In this document: positions 13,723-25,900 of the stretch, one piece after another | Layout: each line of letters begins with the position of its first letter | How positions within the stretch are numbered: position 1 is the first letter of the stretch | Origin: Nematostella vectensis | Lineage: Eukaryota > Cnidaria > Anthozoa > Actiniaria > Edwardsiidae | Direction: 5' to 3' | Length of the DNA stretch: 64,000 nt | Assembly: GCF_932526225.1 (NCBI RefSeq) | Contig: NC_064036.1 | Span: forward strand, 6,455,519-6,519,518 | Program-made: the position numbers and the translations under genes | Notes under the pieces: model-generated | Databases searched by the model: none | What the model was told of the DNA's origin: nothing | The model's input: the letters and a program-made list of their open reading frames with translations, nothing else

Positions 13723-15212
13723 AATCTCATCGGAGACTCGCTAGTAGGCACGAGTATCAGGCGATGTATACTTCATAGGGAACGATAAAAGGGCCGGACA
13801 CTCGGGCTAACTCGCTTGCAATTCTTAAGTTGGAAAGACAAGATATATAATTTTATTATTGGAAATGCAATCAAATGCTTGTCATCTATAATGTCGCTTA
13901 AGAATAAGTCGTACTCAGCTTTGATTTTTTTTAAAATCCTGTAATTTCGTCGGGGAGGATTTTCGATTCTACAAGACAGGGGTACTCGGCTAGTATAGAA
14001 TAGGAATGAACTAGAGGTAATCTCAATTACCTATATTCCGTTTAATCAACTCTTGATAAGCAGTGACCTCCAAAACCTGATGAAACTTGTTAAGAATGCC
14101 TTTTTGTTGCTAATAAGTAATAACAAATGCCTTCCTTTGATTTGATTTTGATTTGATTTTCTTTTTCTTTCTAAGATAGATTCTCTATCTCTTACTGAAT
14201 GTCATATTTTTATTAAAACATTTTAATGAAAAATAAAACATTTGCAATAAGAATTAGAGGATTCTGTTGTGTTTGATATTCTATAGCCTATCCATTTGAC
14301 TTAAAAATATTTTTGTCTAAACAATATATATATATAGTATACAGTAAATATAGTATACAGTAGATCTTATTTAGCCTGAGTATCAGGCGGTTTTATTTTT
14401 CAAAAGTCGGAGAGGAAAAATAAAAGTCTTGTTTTTCGCCGGCGCGATAGAAACATAGAAGGGCCTGATACTTAGGTTAGATCTTATTGTTTATTTTGTA
14501 CTTACATAAATGAAATAATTGTCACGAACAATGAATAAAAAATTTTCAGTACTTACATTATGACTTATTTTGGGTGTAACAGCAAATTTACCATAATTTG
14601 AAATATATTTAAAGTTTTCTTATTTTCTATTATGGTTCCAGATCCACTGGGACTTTGTTCTCTTTAGCCTATGCCCTCTACCCCCAAAGAGATATCATTT
14701 GGTGTATGAGGAATGGGATATTTAATACACAGGGTGATACTAGGCTGCTACCAATTAAATATCCTGATACATGTGTTATATCATTCATATATTCTATATA
14801 GCCCTCTAATTTGGCACCAAAATATTTTTGTCTAAACAATATAATAGCATAAATGGTCTTGTTGTTTACTTTGTGCTTACAAGTGAAATAATAAATGTCT
14901 TAAACAATGGAGACCATTATATTGTTCGTAATAATGACTCACTTTGGTTAACAGCCAATTTGAACACCATTTCTTTTATGGGGTCCCCTGCCCCGCCTGG
15001 AAAAGCTGGTGTATCTTACATTAATTGCCCCAGTCAGTGTTAAAATTGCTTTAATAATTAAATGTTTTGTTGAATGGTAGATAAAAACATTTTTTGGTCA
15101 TACACTCACAACACAGTGACTCAAACAAATTGCAATCCCTCACATGCATATAAAATTCCTTAGGTATCCCAGTCAACCCTGCGTGCATGGTCTAATTGTT
15201 GAATAAATCAAT
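13723..15212. other. AT-rich gene-less spacer
   Basis: No gene is visible. It contains a small terminal-inverted-repeat element at 14372-14477 (listed separately) and AT-rich sequence. The phrase ATATTTTTGTCTAAACAATATA occurs in two places (around 14308 and 14821), which suggests an old duplication. The frame at 14828-15043 has no recognisable domain. Confidence 0.4.
14372..14477. mobile_element. 106-bp MITE with 11-bp target site duplication
   Basis: The termini are inverted copies (CCTGAGTATCAGGC at the left, the complement of CCTAAGTATCAGGC at the right). The 11-bp direct repeat TAGATCTTATT flanks the element at 14361-14371 and 14478-14488. There is no coding capacity. The same terminal phrase CCTGAGTATCAGG occurs at about 26077 inside the chitin synthase gene. 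Confidence 0.65.
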
Positions 15213-15308
15213 CAATAAATCGAGGACTTTAAAAGCACACTAGCATACACACATTGGCACCAGTCGGGCCAAGACGGGACGCTAGCACAGTCTATTACCC
15301 GTGCAGTT

Positions 15309-15365
15309 CGGCAACCATGGACAGCTGTTTCGTCCTTGTTAGGACTCGTCAGCATGGCATAGCCG
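15309..15365 (-). ncRNA. Type I hammerhead ribozyme, copy 1
   Basis: Reading the minus strand: stem I is CGGC/GCCG, an internal loop TATG opposite TT, then CCATG/CATGG. The core CTGACGA follows. Stem II is GTCCT/AGGAC with loop AACA, then the conserved GAAA. A minimal stem III (AC/GT, loop AGCT) leads to the cleavage triplet GTC. Cleavage falls between plus positions 15320 and 15319. All core positions of the hammerhead consensus (CUGANGA, GAAA, NUH) are present. The short, partly palindromic stem III is typical of retrozyme and Penelope-element hammerheads, which often cleave best as dimers. Confidence 0.9.
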
Positions 15366-15662
15366 GTTTGCCTTAGTTAAACTTCATCGGCAAAAAAACT
15401 GCAGGGCGACTTCGACTCGAACGAAGTGCTTTAAACCACAGCTTAGATCCATGTGGGATCTAGAGCTGCGACCGGGCTAGCGTGATGCCAATTGTGCGGA
15501 TCACGCATGCGACCTTTGCTAGTCTGAAACTCCGTCGGATAGCCAAACTATCCTTGCGAGTATGTATACCTAAATGTGGACTTTAAAAGGACACTAGCAT
15601 ACACACATTGGCACCAGTCGGGCCAAGACGGGACGCTAGCACAGTCTATTACCCGTGCAGTT

Positions 15663-15719
15663 CGGCAACCATGGACAGCTGTTTCGTCCTTGTTAGGACT
15701 CGTCAGCATGGCATAGCCG
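15663..15719 (-). ncRNA. Type I hammerhead ribozyme, copy 2
   Basis: Identical in sequence to the copy at 15309-15365 and exactly 354 bp away, with predicted cleavage between plus positions 15674 and 15673. Both copies keep every catalytic core residue and both stem I pairing blocks, so the pair should excise one full monomer from a minus-strand transcript. Confidence 0.9.
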
Positions 15720-15974
15720 GTTTGCCTCAGTTAAACTTTATCGGCGAAAAAACTGCAGGGCGACTTCGACTCGAACGAAGTGCTTTAAACCACAGCTCAG
15801 ATCCATGTGGGATCTAGAGCTGCGACCGGGCTAGCGTGATGCCAATTGTGCGGATCACGCATGCGACCTTTGCTAATAATAATGTAATAGACTGTGCTAG
15901 CGTCCCGTCTTGGCCCGACTGGTGCCAATGTGTGTATGCTAGTGTGCTTCTAAAGTTCACAATAAATCGAGGAC

Positions 15975-16936
15975 ATCGAAAATGAGAGCACAGCGGAAAA
16001 TAAATTGCGCGAGCATTGCCGAAAACTGCGAGCACATCGAAATTTCGGAGGCCCTAAAAGAATCAGCCACGGTACGGTATCCTTTGCAGCCGCCCGAGGT
16101 CGGAGTCACGCAAAAACGCTCCCCGTTTTTGAGTGACTCCGACCTCGGGCGTCTGCAAAGGAGACTAAGTGAGTTCAAGTATTCCATATTTGTTGAGAAA
16201 GGGCAAGCGAATCTCTAAATCGATTTTTGGTGTCGTTATATATGGGATGTTTACTGAATTGTATCATTTTTCTTCTCATTTGAATCACGTCATAAAAGCT
16301 GAATTCAGATTCGCTTACCCATAAAATACTATGAACTCACTAGGAAAACAATTTGCCGTGATATTTTCGTAAATTGAGAGCTGTAGACAAGTAGAAAAAT
16401 TCAACGGAAAGCATTCAATACACACAGCGAAGCTAAATTCAGATTCGCTAGCCCTTTCTCAACAAATATAGAATACTTTGAACTCACTAGGAAGACAATT
16501 TACTGGGTTATTTGGATAAATTGAAAAGTGTCGGGCATTAAGACCATCCACCTGGTATATAAAAAAATCAATGTGAGAACGAATTAGTCGGAGAAATTGT
16601 GATAGCTGTGAAGTTATACGATTAAAATAAACCGATAAACACTGTACTATAGACCATATGCTTCGAAAATTCCTTTTGCTGTAATATCTTATTTCTTGCG
16701 ATTATTGCTATTATATCTATCATCAATGATAAGCGAACCTTATTCCCTAAACTACTCCATGCCTTTCCTTTGGTGCCATTCCTGTTATTCCAGCTACTTC
16801 CGGTCAGTTGACCGATCAACAGGTCATATACTTTATACTACTTTTACTTCAGTTCGGGGAAGTCGAGCTCGATGTATGATATATATGAACACCAAAAGGA
16901 GCTGACAGGACATAGAGACGTATTCACAATATCAAA
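15975..16936. other. Upstream region of chitin synthase
   Basis: Apart from the long hairpin at 16081-16161 I see no gene. Two nearby passages (about 16190-16350 and 16440-16510) share phrases such as GATTCGCT followed by a short spacer and AACAAATAT or CATAAAATA, suggesting a degenerate duplication. The chitin synthase promoter probably lies here, but no clear core element stands out. Confidence 0.4.
16081..16161. repeat. Near-perfect 38-bp hairpin
   Basis: Left arm 16081-16118 and right arm 16124-16161 pair along 38 bp with two mismatches and a 5-nt loop. Cnidarian microRNA precursors are often highly complementary hairpins, but an inverted-repeat transposon remnant is equally possible. 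It lies just outside the retrozyme, about 775 bp before the chitin synthase start codon. Confidence 0.7.
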
Positions 16937-19900
16937 ATGAGTGCGGAGGAGATAAAATACACCGTCAAACAGCCATCTAAAATCACTAGACTCAGCGAGC
17001 GCCCGAAGGACCCAAGACCTTCAGCATGGATCTCCGGAGTCAAATGGGTCTTCGCCTTCTTCCTCTCAATGTCCTTGCTCATCTGCATCGTTTCGAGTAA
17101 GATATCTCTTCTTTCCATCGCCATGTATTTTAATGCAACTCGTCTTCCAACCGGAGTTACCCATCCAGAGTATGGCGAGCAATCTCAGCCTGAGACTGTG
17201 TTTGTTATGCTAATTCTCGCGCTCATGATACCATTCGCGCTAACGTTCCTTCGATCGTGTTGGGTGAGCTTATTCAGAAGTTCTCATCTATGGCCGTCGA
17301 ATTCTGCTTTGTTCTGGGTAAGTTACTTATTCAATTTGCACAAAAATTGATTATTATAAGTAGGTGCTTATTATTTAATAAAATCAGTCAGTGTTGTGAT
17401 TCGAGTTCCATCACACTCGTCACGCGTTAGCGCGTTCAAGTACACGATGGTGATTTTATCGCTTTAATTCGAGTAGCAAACATTTTCTGTTGAAAAAAGC
17501 TTACTCTCATGCTGAACATAAACATAGATATCGACTGTGCGCCTGTGTAGGATACCACGCGGTGACTTAGCTGGCGGATTTCGTGTCATATGACTTGCAC
17601 GTTTCTCTTCCTAGAATTCCACTAAAGAGTAGATGTTTGTCCCTTGCCAATATTCACATGGGTTGCGGAAGCGGGGACCGAAGGAAAAACTGACCAAAAA
17701 AATATTGGTTGAGCGAACCTGCCCCCCCCTTCCCCCGACTCATAATCAATAATTTGCAGATTGACAAAAACACAGCGAAATTTAAAAATTTAAAAATTGT
17801 GAATAATAGTCTCGTATAGGCCTTATTCAACTATGCATTGAGTGATATAAGCCAAGGCTTGTTCCGCTATATACGAGACGACTCAATGTATCAGATCCGG
17901 GTAATTTTAAACCTCGGTTCCACTGCTCTCTTCTCCACTGTTTATGACCGAGTAAGCTACACAACTAAATTTAAAACCGCCTTCTTCGCTATTTTCTTAC
18001 ACTTGAATTTTTTGTTGTTGTTGTTGTTGTTTTTATTTTGCATCAGTTTTCCTCCTCTGTTTTATTTTATGGCGCAAAATTGAAATTCAGCTTCATAACT
18101 TCACTTGACTTGTAGTCGGGATCCTAAAGGGGGAAACTTTGGAATAGGAAACGGGGGAAAGCAGACCCAGTGCGCCGCGGACGAGCGGAACCGAAATAAG
18201 CGGGCAAAATGAAGGAAGGCCGCGACAGCGCTGAGAAAGCATTTATGAATCGGAATGTTTTATCATTGCAGTGTGTAGTCTCGTCTGTGATCGAGGTGGC
18301 TGCATTGTGTTACTTCACCATCATCCCCCTAATGTACACGTCACTTCCGGCTACCTACTGTATCCTCATCTCCAATTCTGTGTTCTGTTTCCCTATCGCC
18401 TGGCACTTGTGGAAATTATGGAGGAACTTTAACGAGAACAGAAGGCTATTTTTCGCTACTCTGGCCTCACTCATTCTGGAACTAGGAAGCTTAGGAGTGC
18501 TAGCTTACAAGGTACCAATATGATGGCTGGTAAACTAAAGGCTTTTATTTTAAGAGGGACTCGCGGTGGGGGGGGGGGGGGGAGGGGAGGTCCCTTCCAC
18601 TCGCCTGGTACTTGAGCTGACTCAAGTGTAAACCCATCAGTAAACTGAGGACCGTAGTAAGGGCTTTGGCCACTGGGAACATCCCTCTCACCCAACAATT
18701 AGTAAAAACCCATACAATTCTAATAGTAATTTTTCAACTATAGCGTTCCTTTAGACAATGGGTTCGCCTCTTCTCCCTACCTACAATATCCATAATCGTG
18801 CTACAGCACTGATTAAAGCTCCTCGTGAAAATGTAATCTAGGTTAGCAGTGTACTAAACACGATGGGCATGTCCACACACAAGTCTGCAAGTATCATGGT
18901 GTTGCTACCCGCCTCTATGGTCCTGCTGTCGATTGCGTGGAGTCCCAAGGTACAAAAGAAGATGTTGGAGCCGCGAGGAGACCAATATGATGAACTTGAT
19001 GCTAGAGAGGTAAGGCCCGATTCATACGTCGCGCTTTTGCCGTGCCGAATCTAGTTGTTTGGATTGCGCACATGAACAGTTCAACGTCTGAATCAATAAA
19101 GTTTGGCCCGGCAGAATTGAGCTCGGCATGGCACTTAGTGCGTCTGCACCAGTCGCGCTGCACGGCAAAAGCACGACACCGATTTAAACGTCGAGCTTTT
19201 CGGTGCCGAATCAAATACCATATTATTTTCATTTTTTGCAACAGAAACTTCGCATCAAGTTAACTTTTACTACTCACAACCTGTTGAGCGCGACTTATTT
19301 TGTTTGAATCAACTTTGCACCCAATGTATTTGTGTCGATACAAATCGACAATTAGATTTGGCAAGGCAGCAGCGCGACGTATGAACCGGGCCTAAGGTAC
19401 ATGACGATGAATAATGATGATGATGATGGTCATGAAAGATGATGGTGGTGATTATGATGATGACATTGATGATTATATAGTGATGATAGAGTTGAGACGA
19501 GCTTGATACCAAATGAAATAAGGATTTAAGATGTTAGGGAACATGGCAATTGTGGTGATGTTGATGATGAAGACGAGACCGTTAGGGTATGATTATGTCG
19601 TAACTGATTATGTTTACAGCAATGTTCATGGTGGAGATGCTTGTATTGTTAGTTAATTTGATGGGTATAATGACGACGATTATATTATGATAACAATCAT
19701 TGCTGCCGACATATAAATACGTTATTTAAGATATACCAATGGTCTCAAATTACTTCTCTCCCTAGGCGAGTATGCGAACCACCGCAGGGTTACCAGGTTC
19801 ATCCGAGGGCGACCCTGCCCCGCCCGTGTTCACTCCTCAGACTGCAGCCCATTTGCTCTTGAGCGACGGGAAAAATGCACGAGGCAAATCAGCAATCATT

Positions 19901-22900
19901 ACGAGTCTCATCAAGCTTATTATTACGCCCATCATAGCAGGACTCATCGCTTGGCCCTACGGCGTATTAGAAAATCTTGGGGATGTTCTTAGCAAAGGCT
20001 TCGGGGCTTTCACTTTTAACCATCTGGCCTTTCCGCATTTCCTGGCTCAGATTTTTACTAGTGTTGTTGGTTACATACTAGGTAAGAGCATTGTCTTATT
20101 TGATTTCTTATGGGTAATGGCTTCCCCGAATTACTGTAATTCCAGTGCTTGTAGTTTAGATTGTTTAAATCTACGAAACCGGCAGCTCACGAATGTGCGA
20201 TTGAGCGCGCACGCTTTTTTGCCGAGGGCTGTTAAGAACCGCATAAGGGGCAATCGCTCTAGGGAGGAGCGCTCGAGAGAGATTTTTTCCCGTCCCTTGG
20301 GGCTGCCTTGCTAAGGTACGATGCAAGCAAACATCAGCGTGCGCGCGAATCGACCGTTCGACATATCGCATATAAATTGTTGCACAAGGTTGAGTGTAGC
20401 CTGGTATGAGCGACTGATACTTTGAATCAAAATTACAATAAATTTAAACGTGATTTACAAAATATTAGTACTCGATTCACATTAATTTTTGTCGTGACAC
20501 AGGTCAATATTTGTGTGACGCAAGTAAAGATAATTGTGTGACATGTTACTGTGTGACACAGTAACCGATCATCACGTATTAAATTATAATTATTTTTTGC
20601 GCCACATTGGTGACTAGGTTGCGCGACTTTCCTTGTATTTTAGGATGGCTTGCCTGCAGCATGTGTCTACAAAAGATCGCATACGCATTGCCGCTGATCC
20701 TAGCAACCCCTGTCTCGCTGGCACTAGTCTTCATTCCAAAGATCTGTGCAAGTGATCGTGTGCCGATGAAATGCGAGTATGATGATGGATCTGAGTTGTA
20801 TTACATAGTAGTGCTAGCCGCGTGCTTGTGGCTGGCTCAACTGTTATGGACAGGGTGTTTCATCTGGAAAGAGCAGACCTTCATTATGGCCAGAGAATCT
20901 TCTCTTTTCTGGATGCCGCTTTACAATGGTAAGCATCTAGCCATGAAGAGATGGGCAACAAGCTAAGCGCAAGCAGTCGTGCTTTATAACTAGGCCTTTA
21001 GATGGGATCGGGGTCTCAAAGAAGAAAAATGCGAGTAGTGAGAGGACCTGCGGTATAAAAGGCGCGCGCCTGGGTCAAATCGTCATTCCAACTAGACTGA
21101 GTAAGTACGCAGCTGCTTTGTCTCCTATTATCTTTGTTCTACAAAGGAGTTCTTTTGTCTCTATTCTTCTCGTTCTTTGTGTCGAGGTGCGGATATTGTT
21201 CATTTGCCCAATCAAATTGCAGCTTGTAAGAGCTGCGTACTGACCCTAGACTTTGTCGAGAGCAGAGCTCCATAAAAAGAAGCAAACGAGATATGATTAA
21301 GTTCGAAATAATGTCTTAAACATCAATGGTGCAAAGACAACTATATTTTTAACATTCTCTGGTGACTGGACACATAAGAAATAGAGAATAGAGCGATTTT
21401 GAATCAAAAAAGTTTTCAGGTTTCGTTATTTTCACGCACGCGCTGAAGAATAGCGTCATTTCAAACGAGCGCGCGTTGTGTTTGAATTAAATTTTAAATC
21501 ACAATTTTTATCGTTATTGCCGTAGAAAACCACTCCCAAGAAGCTCGCCGTTATTGCCTTGTGTATACACGACGTTATTTTCAACTTCGAAATGATCAAA
21601 GTTAATCTACGCTTTTTCGATATTTACGGAGCTCTGCACTTGACGTGGACTAGCGAGAATGACGACTTTTATACCCGCGGGTCCTTATTTAATGCCGAAG
21701 GACAGTGCTGAATAACGTATACGCATGCGCGTGCTCTGGCGAAAACAAGCACAATCGTAGTGTTGAATCGTTCGAGTAAAGGTACGAAAGGCTGACTTCA
21801 GTCGCTGTTTTGACTAACTGTACAGCATTAAAACCATACTGTCGAAATGTGACAGTTCGCCGGTAAAACGCCGCCATTTCAAAACAAAAAGGCTGGTTTA
21901 ACCGCGTGGTACTGGAACTAGTCTTGCGTTTTTCAGCACTGTCATGCCGAAGCAGAAAGTCTTGGTGGGGTGGCAGAAATGCTAGTGTGTGTTGGGAGGA
22001 GGGAGGGGTTTAAGTTTATTAATTTTTGTTTTTTTTTATTCAAAACGTTTCATTTGGAAGGTGATAAAACTCTTTGAAAGAAGTATTTAGAACAATGCTT
22101 TTGTTGTAAAATTTCTTTAATGGCTTTGCAAGTGCAAAACGTTACTTACGAAAAGTCATAGCTCGATTTCAGGACTTTCAAAAATGTAATCCTTTATTAT
22201 TTCCGTGTCAGGTGACAAATGGGCAGCGGTGTACCCCCCCCCCCCCCCCCCCCCTCTAGACCTTACCCAGACCTTACTAAACCAGGCCTAAATCTAAATC
22301 ACTTTCTGGTTATCTCTCCAGGCGTTTTCTTGGAACAGAACCTGCTACTCAACCGCAAAAATGTGATCACAGACGAGTTCCATGTGAACCAACGGGAAAT
22401 CGCCAAGAACGCATGCGTATACATCTGCACGACCATGTACCACGAGACCGAGGAGGAGATGGAGCAGCTGCTACACTCACTCCACGACATCGACACCGCG
22501 AGAGCGGCATCCAAGAGGCAGTTCGAGTCGCACGTCTTCTTCGACGGGGCCGTCAAGGGGGAAGTACTCAACGACTTTGTGCTTCAACTAATTGCTCTTG
22601 TGCCTAAGACACTGAAGGTAAAGATGGCGAGTTTCAGCAACTTATTTGTTACAATAACACTTTGTTTGCATCCAAAAACACCATATTTTGTTAGGAAACT
22701 TAACCACCATTAACTTATTTGATTGAGTGTTACTCAGATATTGGCTTGAATTATATCCATTATATTGCGCGTAGACGTAAAATGGCGGCACGTTTGGCCT
22801 TCTTGTGTGAAGTCCGAGAGTTTAATATCGCTCCTTTAAATTCCTTTAAAGTCCCACATTCCCGAACGAACAATGTCACGTATACGTAGATTTCGTACAC

Positions 22901-25900
22901 AAAGCTTTCCCCGCGGGACCGGACGAATTGGAACTTTTTTAAGAATGGTGTTGATATTCGTGGTCATTTTGTATTTTTCTAAGGTGAAAGTTGAAGCCGT
23001 GATGAAGATCAAGACACCATACGGGATGCAGTTCAGGTGGCGTCTGCCTGGAGGGATGCCTTTTCATATCCACCTCAAGGATAATCTAAAGGTATGTCTC
23101 AGCTTACGAGAGTTTCCGTTATTAGAGAGCTCTCTGTTATTGCCTTTGGTCGCTTGTCCCCTAGCTTACAAGTGTCCGGAGAGTTGATTGTATCACTTTG
23201 GTCGAGTGTCGTTAAGTAAAGTGTCTGTTAGCAGAGAGCTGGCTGTATTTTCTATTAACCAGTTGTCCGTAATTCGTCTTAATTCAACTATCCCTAGGTA
23301 AAACTGTCTGCTTACTCTAGTGTCCGGAGATTTGACTGTGTTCGCTTTTCCTCACCTGCCCGTAATCAGAGCTGTCTGCTTACTACAGTGTGCAGATAAT
23401 TGACTGTGTTTGTTTATTCACCCAGGTCAAGAACAAGAAGCGCTGGAGCCAGGTCATGTACATGTCCTACATCCTGGACTACAAGGAGGGCACCATGGGT
23501 TCAACGGATGAGAACACGTATATTCTTGCTACCGACGCGGATGTCAGGTTTACCCATGGGGACGTACAGGCGTTACTCGATCTGCTTATGCGCGACCCGC
23601 GGGTCGGGGCGGTCTGCGGGCGCACACATCCTCTCGGGGTGGGCCCGATCGTCTGGTATCAAGTCTTTGATTACGCCATTGGTCACTGGTTCCAAAAAGT
23701 ACGTGAAAGACAGTATTTTTTATACTAGCCTATGGAAGTACCCAATCAGCCAAAATGACCGTCCAAATTTAGTCGTTAGAAATACCAAAGGGATTATAGA
23801 TTCCCCGATGTAAACTGATCCTCACGGCAGCGGCGTAGCCAGGATTTTTAACAGGAGGGGGCCCAAAAGGGACTTTCAAGGCATTTTTCTCCTGTGTTTT
23901 AGATAATGTCTCATACATTTACTGTATTTTTGGCCCAGTCTCTAACCAAGTAATCTCGATGTTGCTACCATTGCTTAATTGGCACCTAGCTTTAGCCCCG
24001 ACTATCCTTTGCTACCATTGCTTTAGCCCCGACTATCCTTTGCTACCATTGCTTAATTGGCGCCTTGCTTTAGCCCCGACTCTTCCTTTTTTGTACCTTG
24101 ATGATCAGAACCAGCCTTAGGCCTGGAACAACGCCGTTCTTTTCATTTACACGCATTTGCATTTGGAACGGTACATAAAAAGAAATGCGTCTAAACTAGG
24201 CCTTATATATCTCAGCAACCTCCAGTATGAGTCAATATCAATAAAAGTAGCACAATCTCCATAAACTTAAAAATAAGGTTATCAAACCAAAACCGTATTC
24301 CATTAGCACCTATCTACAACAGCGACGTGGAAAAGTTTTTCAGCTCGTTTACGTGTATCGAAGTCACTAGAAGTATGGTTTACAAAGGAAAATATCTCCT
24401 ATACTCTATAGTGCTCTGCTTTCAAGAACCTTTCAGAGCGCATATCGGTGCCTTGTCGTGGCTTGACGTTTTGTTTCTGATTGGTCTTTAGACAGCCAAT
24501 CATGTGCTAGGTACAGTTCTCTGCTCTCCCGGATGTTTCAGCGCGTATCGATGCCTTGCAGTGCGTGACGTGTTACCGACGTACGCTACCGGTGTGACAA
24601 CTTCCACGGACTTCCTCACTAAAGATATGGGTACGTTGAGGTATCGTGAAGCACCCAGGGATACGGGAACAATCCTTGTATACCGTAATATCACGTCAAA
24701 ATGTCACTCATACCGTTTTACATTGAAATCCAATTTGTAACAAAATACCGCGAATCCTATGACATGAAATTACGCAATTTTAAAAGGGAAAAGAGAAAAA
24801 AATATCACGAGTGCGGATATGATAAGAAAATACCCAATAAGAATATCGTTTTTAATAAAGTTCAATGCCTTAAATCGCGCGTGCCTTTACAGGAGAAGAC
24901 CGCTGGTTCTGCACACTGATGGTTCAGAGCGGCTGGCGTCTTGAGTACTGCGCAGCCGCAGAAGACAGCACCTTTTGTCCTGACAACTTTGACGAGTTTT
25001 TCCGACAGAGACGACGCTGGATCCCGTCAACCCTTGCGAATCTGCTCCAGCTGATCAGCCAATGGAGGGTCACGACTGAGAATAATGACATGGTGTCTAT
25101 TTGGTTCATTCTCTACCAGGCCCTCAACGTGGTCGCAACGCTAATATGGTATCTATTTGATCTACAGTTTTTCTTTGATACGAAATGGGGCCATCACTAC
25201 TACTAAGCAAAAAGGGGCACGAGGGGTATAGAAACTTTTTTCATTTGGGACTGTGCATCCTTCGTCTTCTTGGAAAAAGAAAGTCCTTTTCTTATTACAC
25301 TTTATTGACATCTTTTTGTGAACGTAAAAGAACAAGTACGAATGCCTGTGGTGCCATCTTTATTGACAGCTCTTACGCACTTACCATCATAATGAAGTAT
25401 TTGCAGCGAACTTATTTGCACTAAGACAGTACCCGAGGATCACGAACATGTGGTCAATACCCCCCACTAACATACAGCCCTTATGCGCACTAAGGAAGAC
25501 AGTATCAGAGGATCACGAACATGTGGTCAATACCCCCCACTTACATACAGCCCTTATGCGCACTAAGGAAGACAGTACCAGAGGATCACCATCTTTATTT
25601 ACTGCTCTTACGCACTTACTCACCATCATGATGTAAAAGTGTTTGCAGCAGCCCTTATTTGCAGACAGTACCAGAGGATCACCATTTCAAATGTGGTCAA
25701 TACTTCTCACTAACATACAGCATTTATGCGCAGTCCAGCAACTGTCATCCTGATCATCAGTGGCGCGCTCCACTACGCGCATCTGGGTGTTGAGGATGAA
25801 TTAATACCTGCGGTCCTGTTGGTGCTTGTTTCCATCGGCTACGCCCTAGTCTGTCTTTACACAAAGCAGGAGTTCCAGCTGAAAGTAGCCAAGCTGCTGA

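Larger units (their letters stand above)
15228..15959 (-). mobile_element. Retrozyme: non-autonomous retroelement with tandem hammerhead ribozymes
   Basis: A 354-bp unit (15224-15577) is followed in direct orientation by a truncated second unit (15578 to about 15873) and an inverted fragment of the same unit (about 15889-15952). The whole is bounded by the 15-bp direct repeat CAATAAATCGAGGAC at 15213-15227 and 15960-15974, which reads as a target site duplication. On the minus strand each unit carries a complete type I hammerhead ribozyme with a very short stem III. Cleavage at both sites would release a 354-nt monomer, the expected substrate for circularisation. No protein is encoded; the small frame at 15608-15817 is a shadow. 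Metazoan retrozymes are thought to be moved by other retroelements, such as Penelope-like elements; that assignment here is inference. Confidence 0.85.

Noticed and set aside
15608-15817. 69-codon frame inside the retrozyme
   Set aside because: It lies across the hammerhead on the opposite strand. The conserved signal is RNA structure on the minus strand, not codons.
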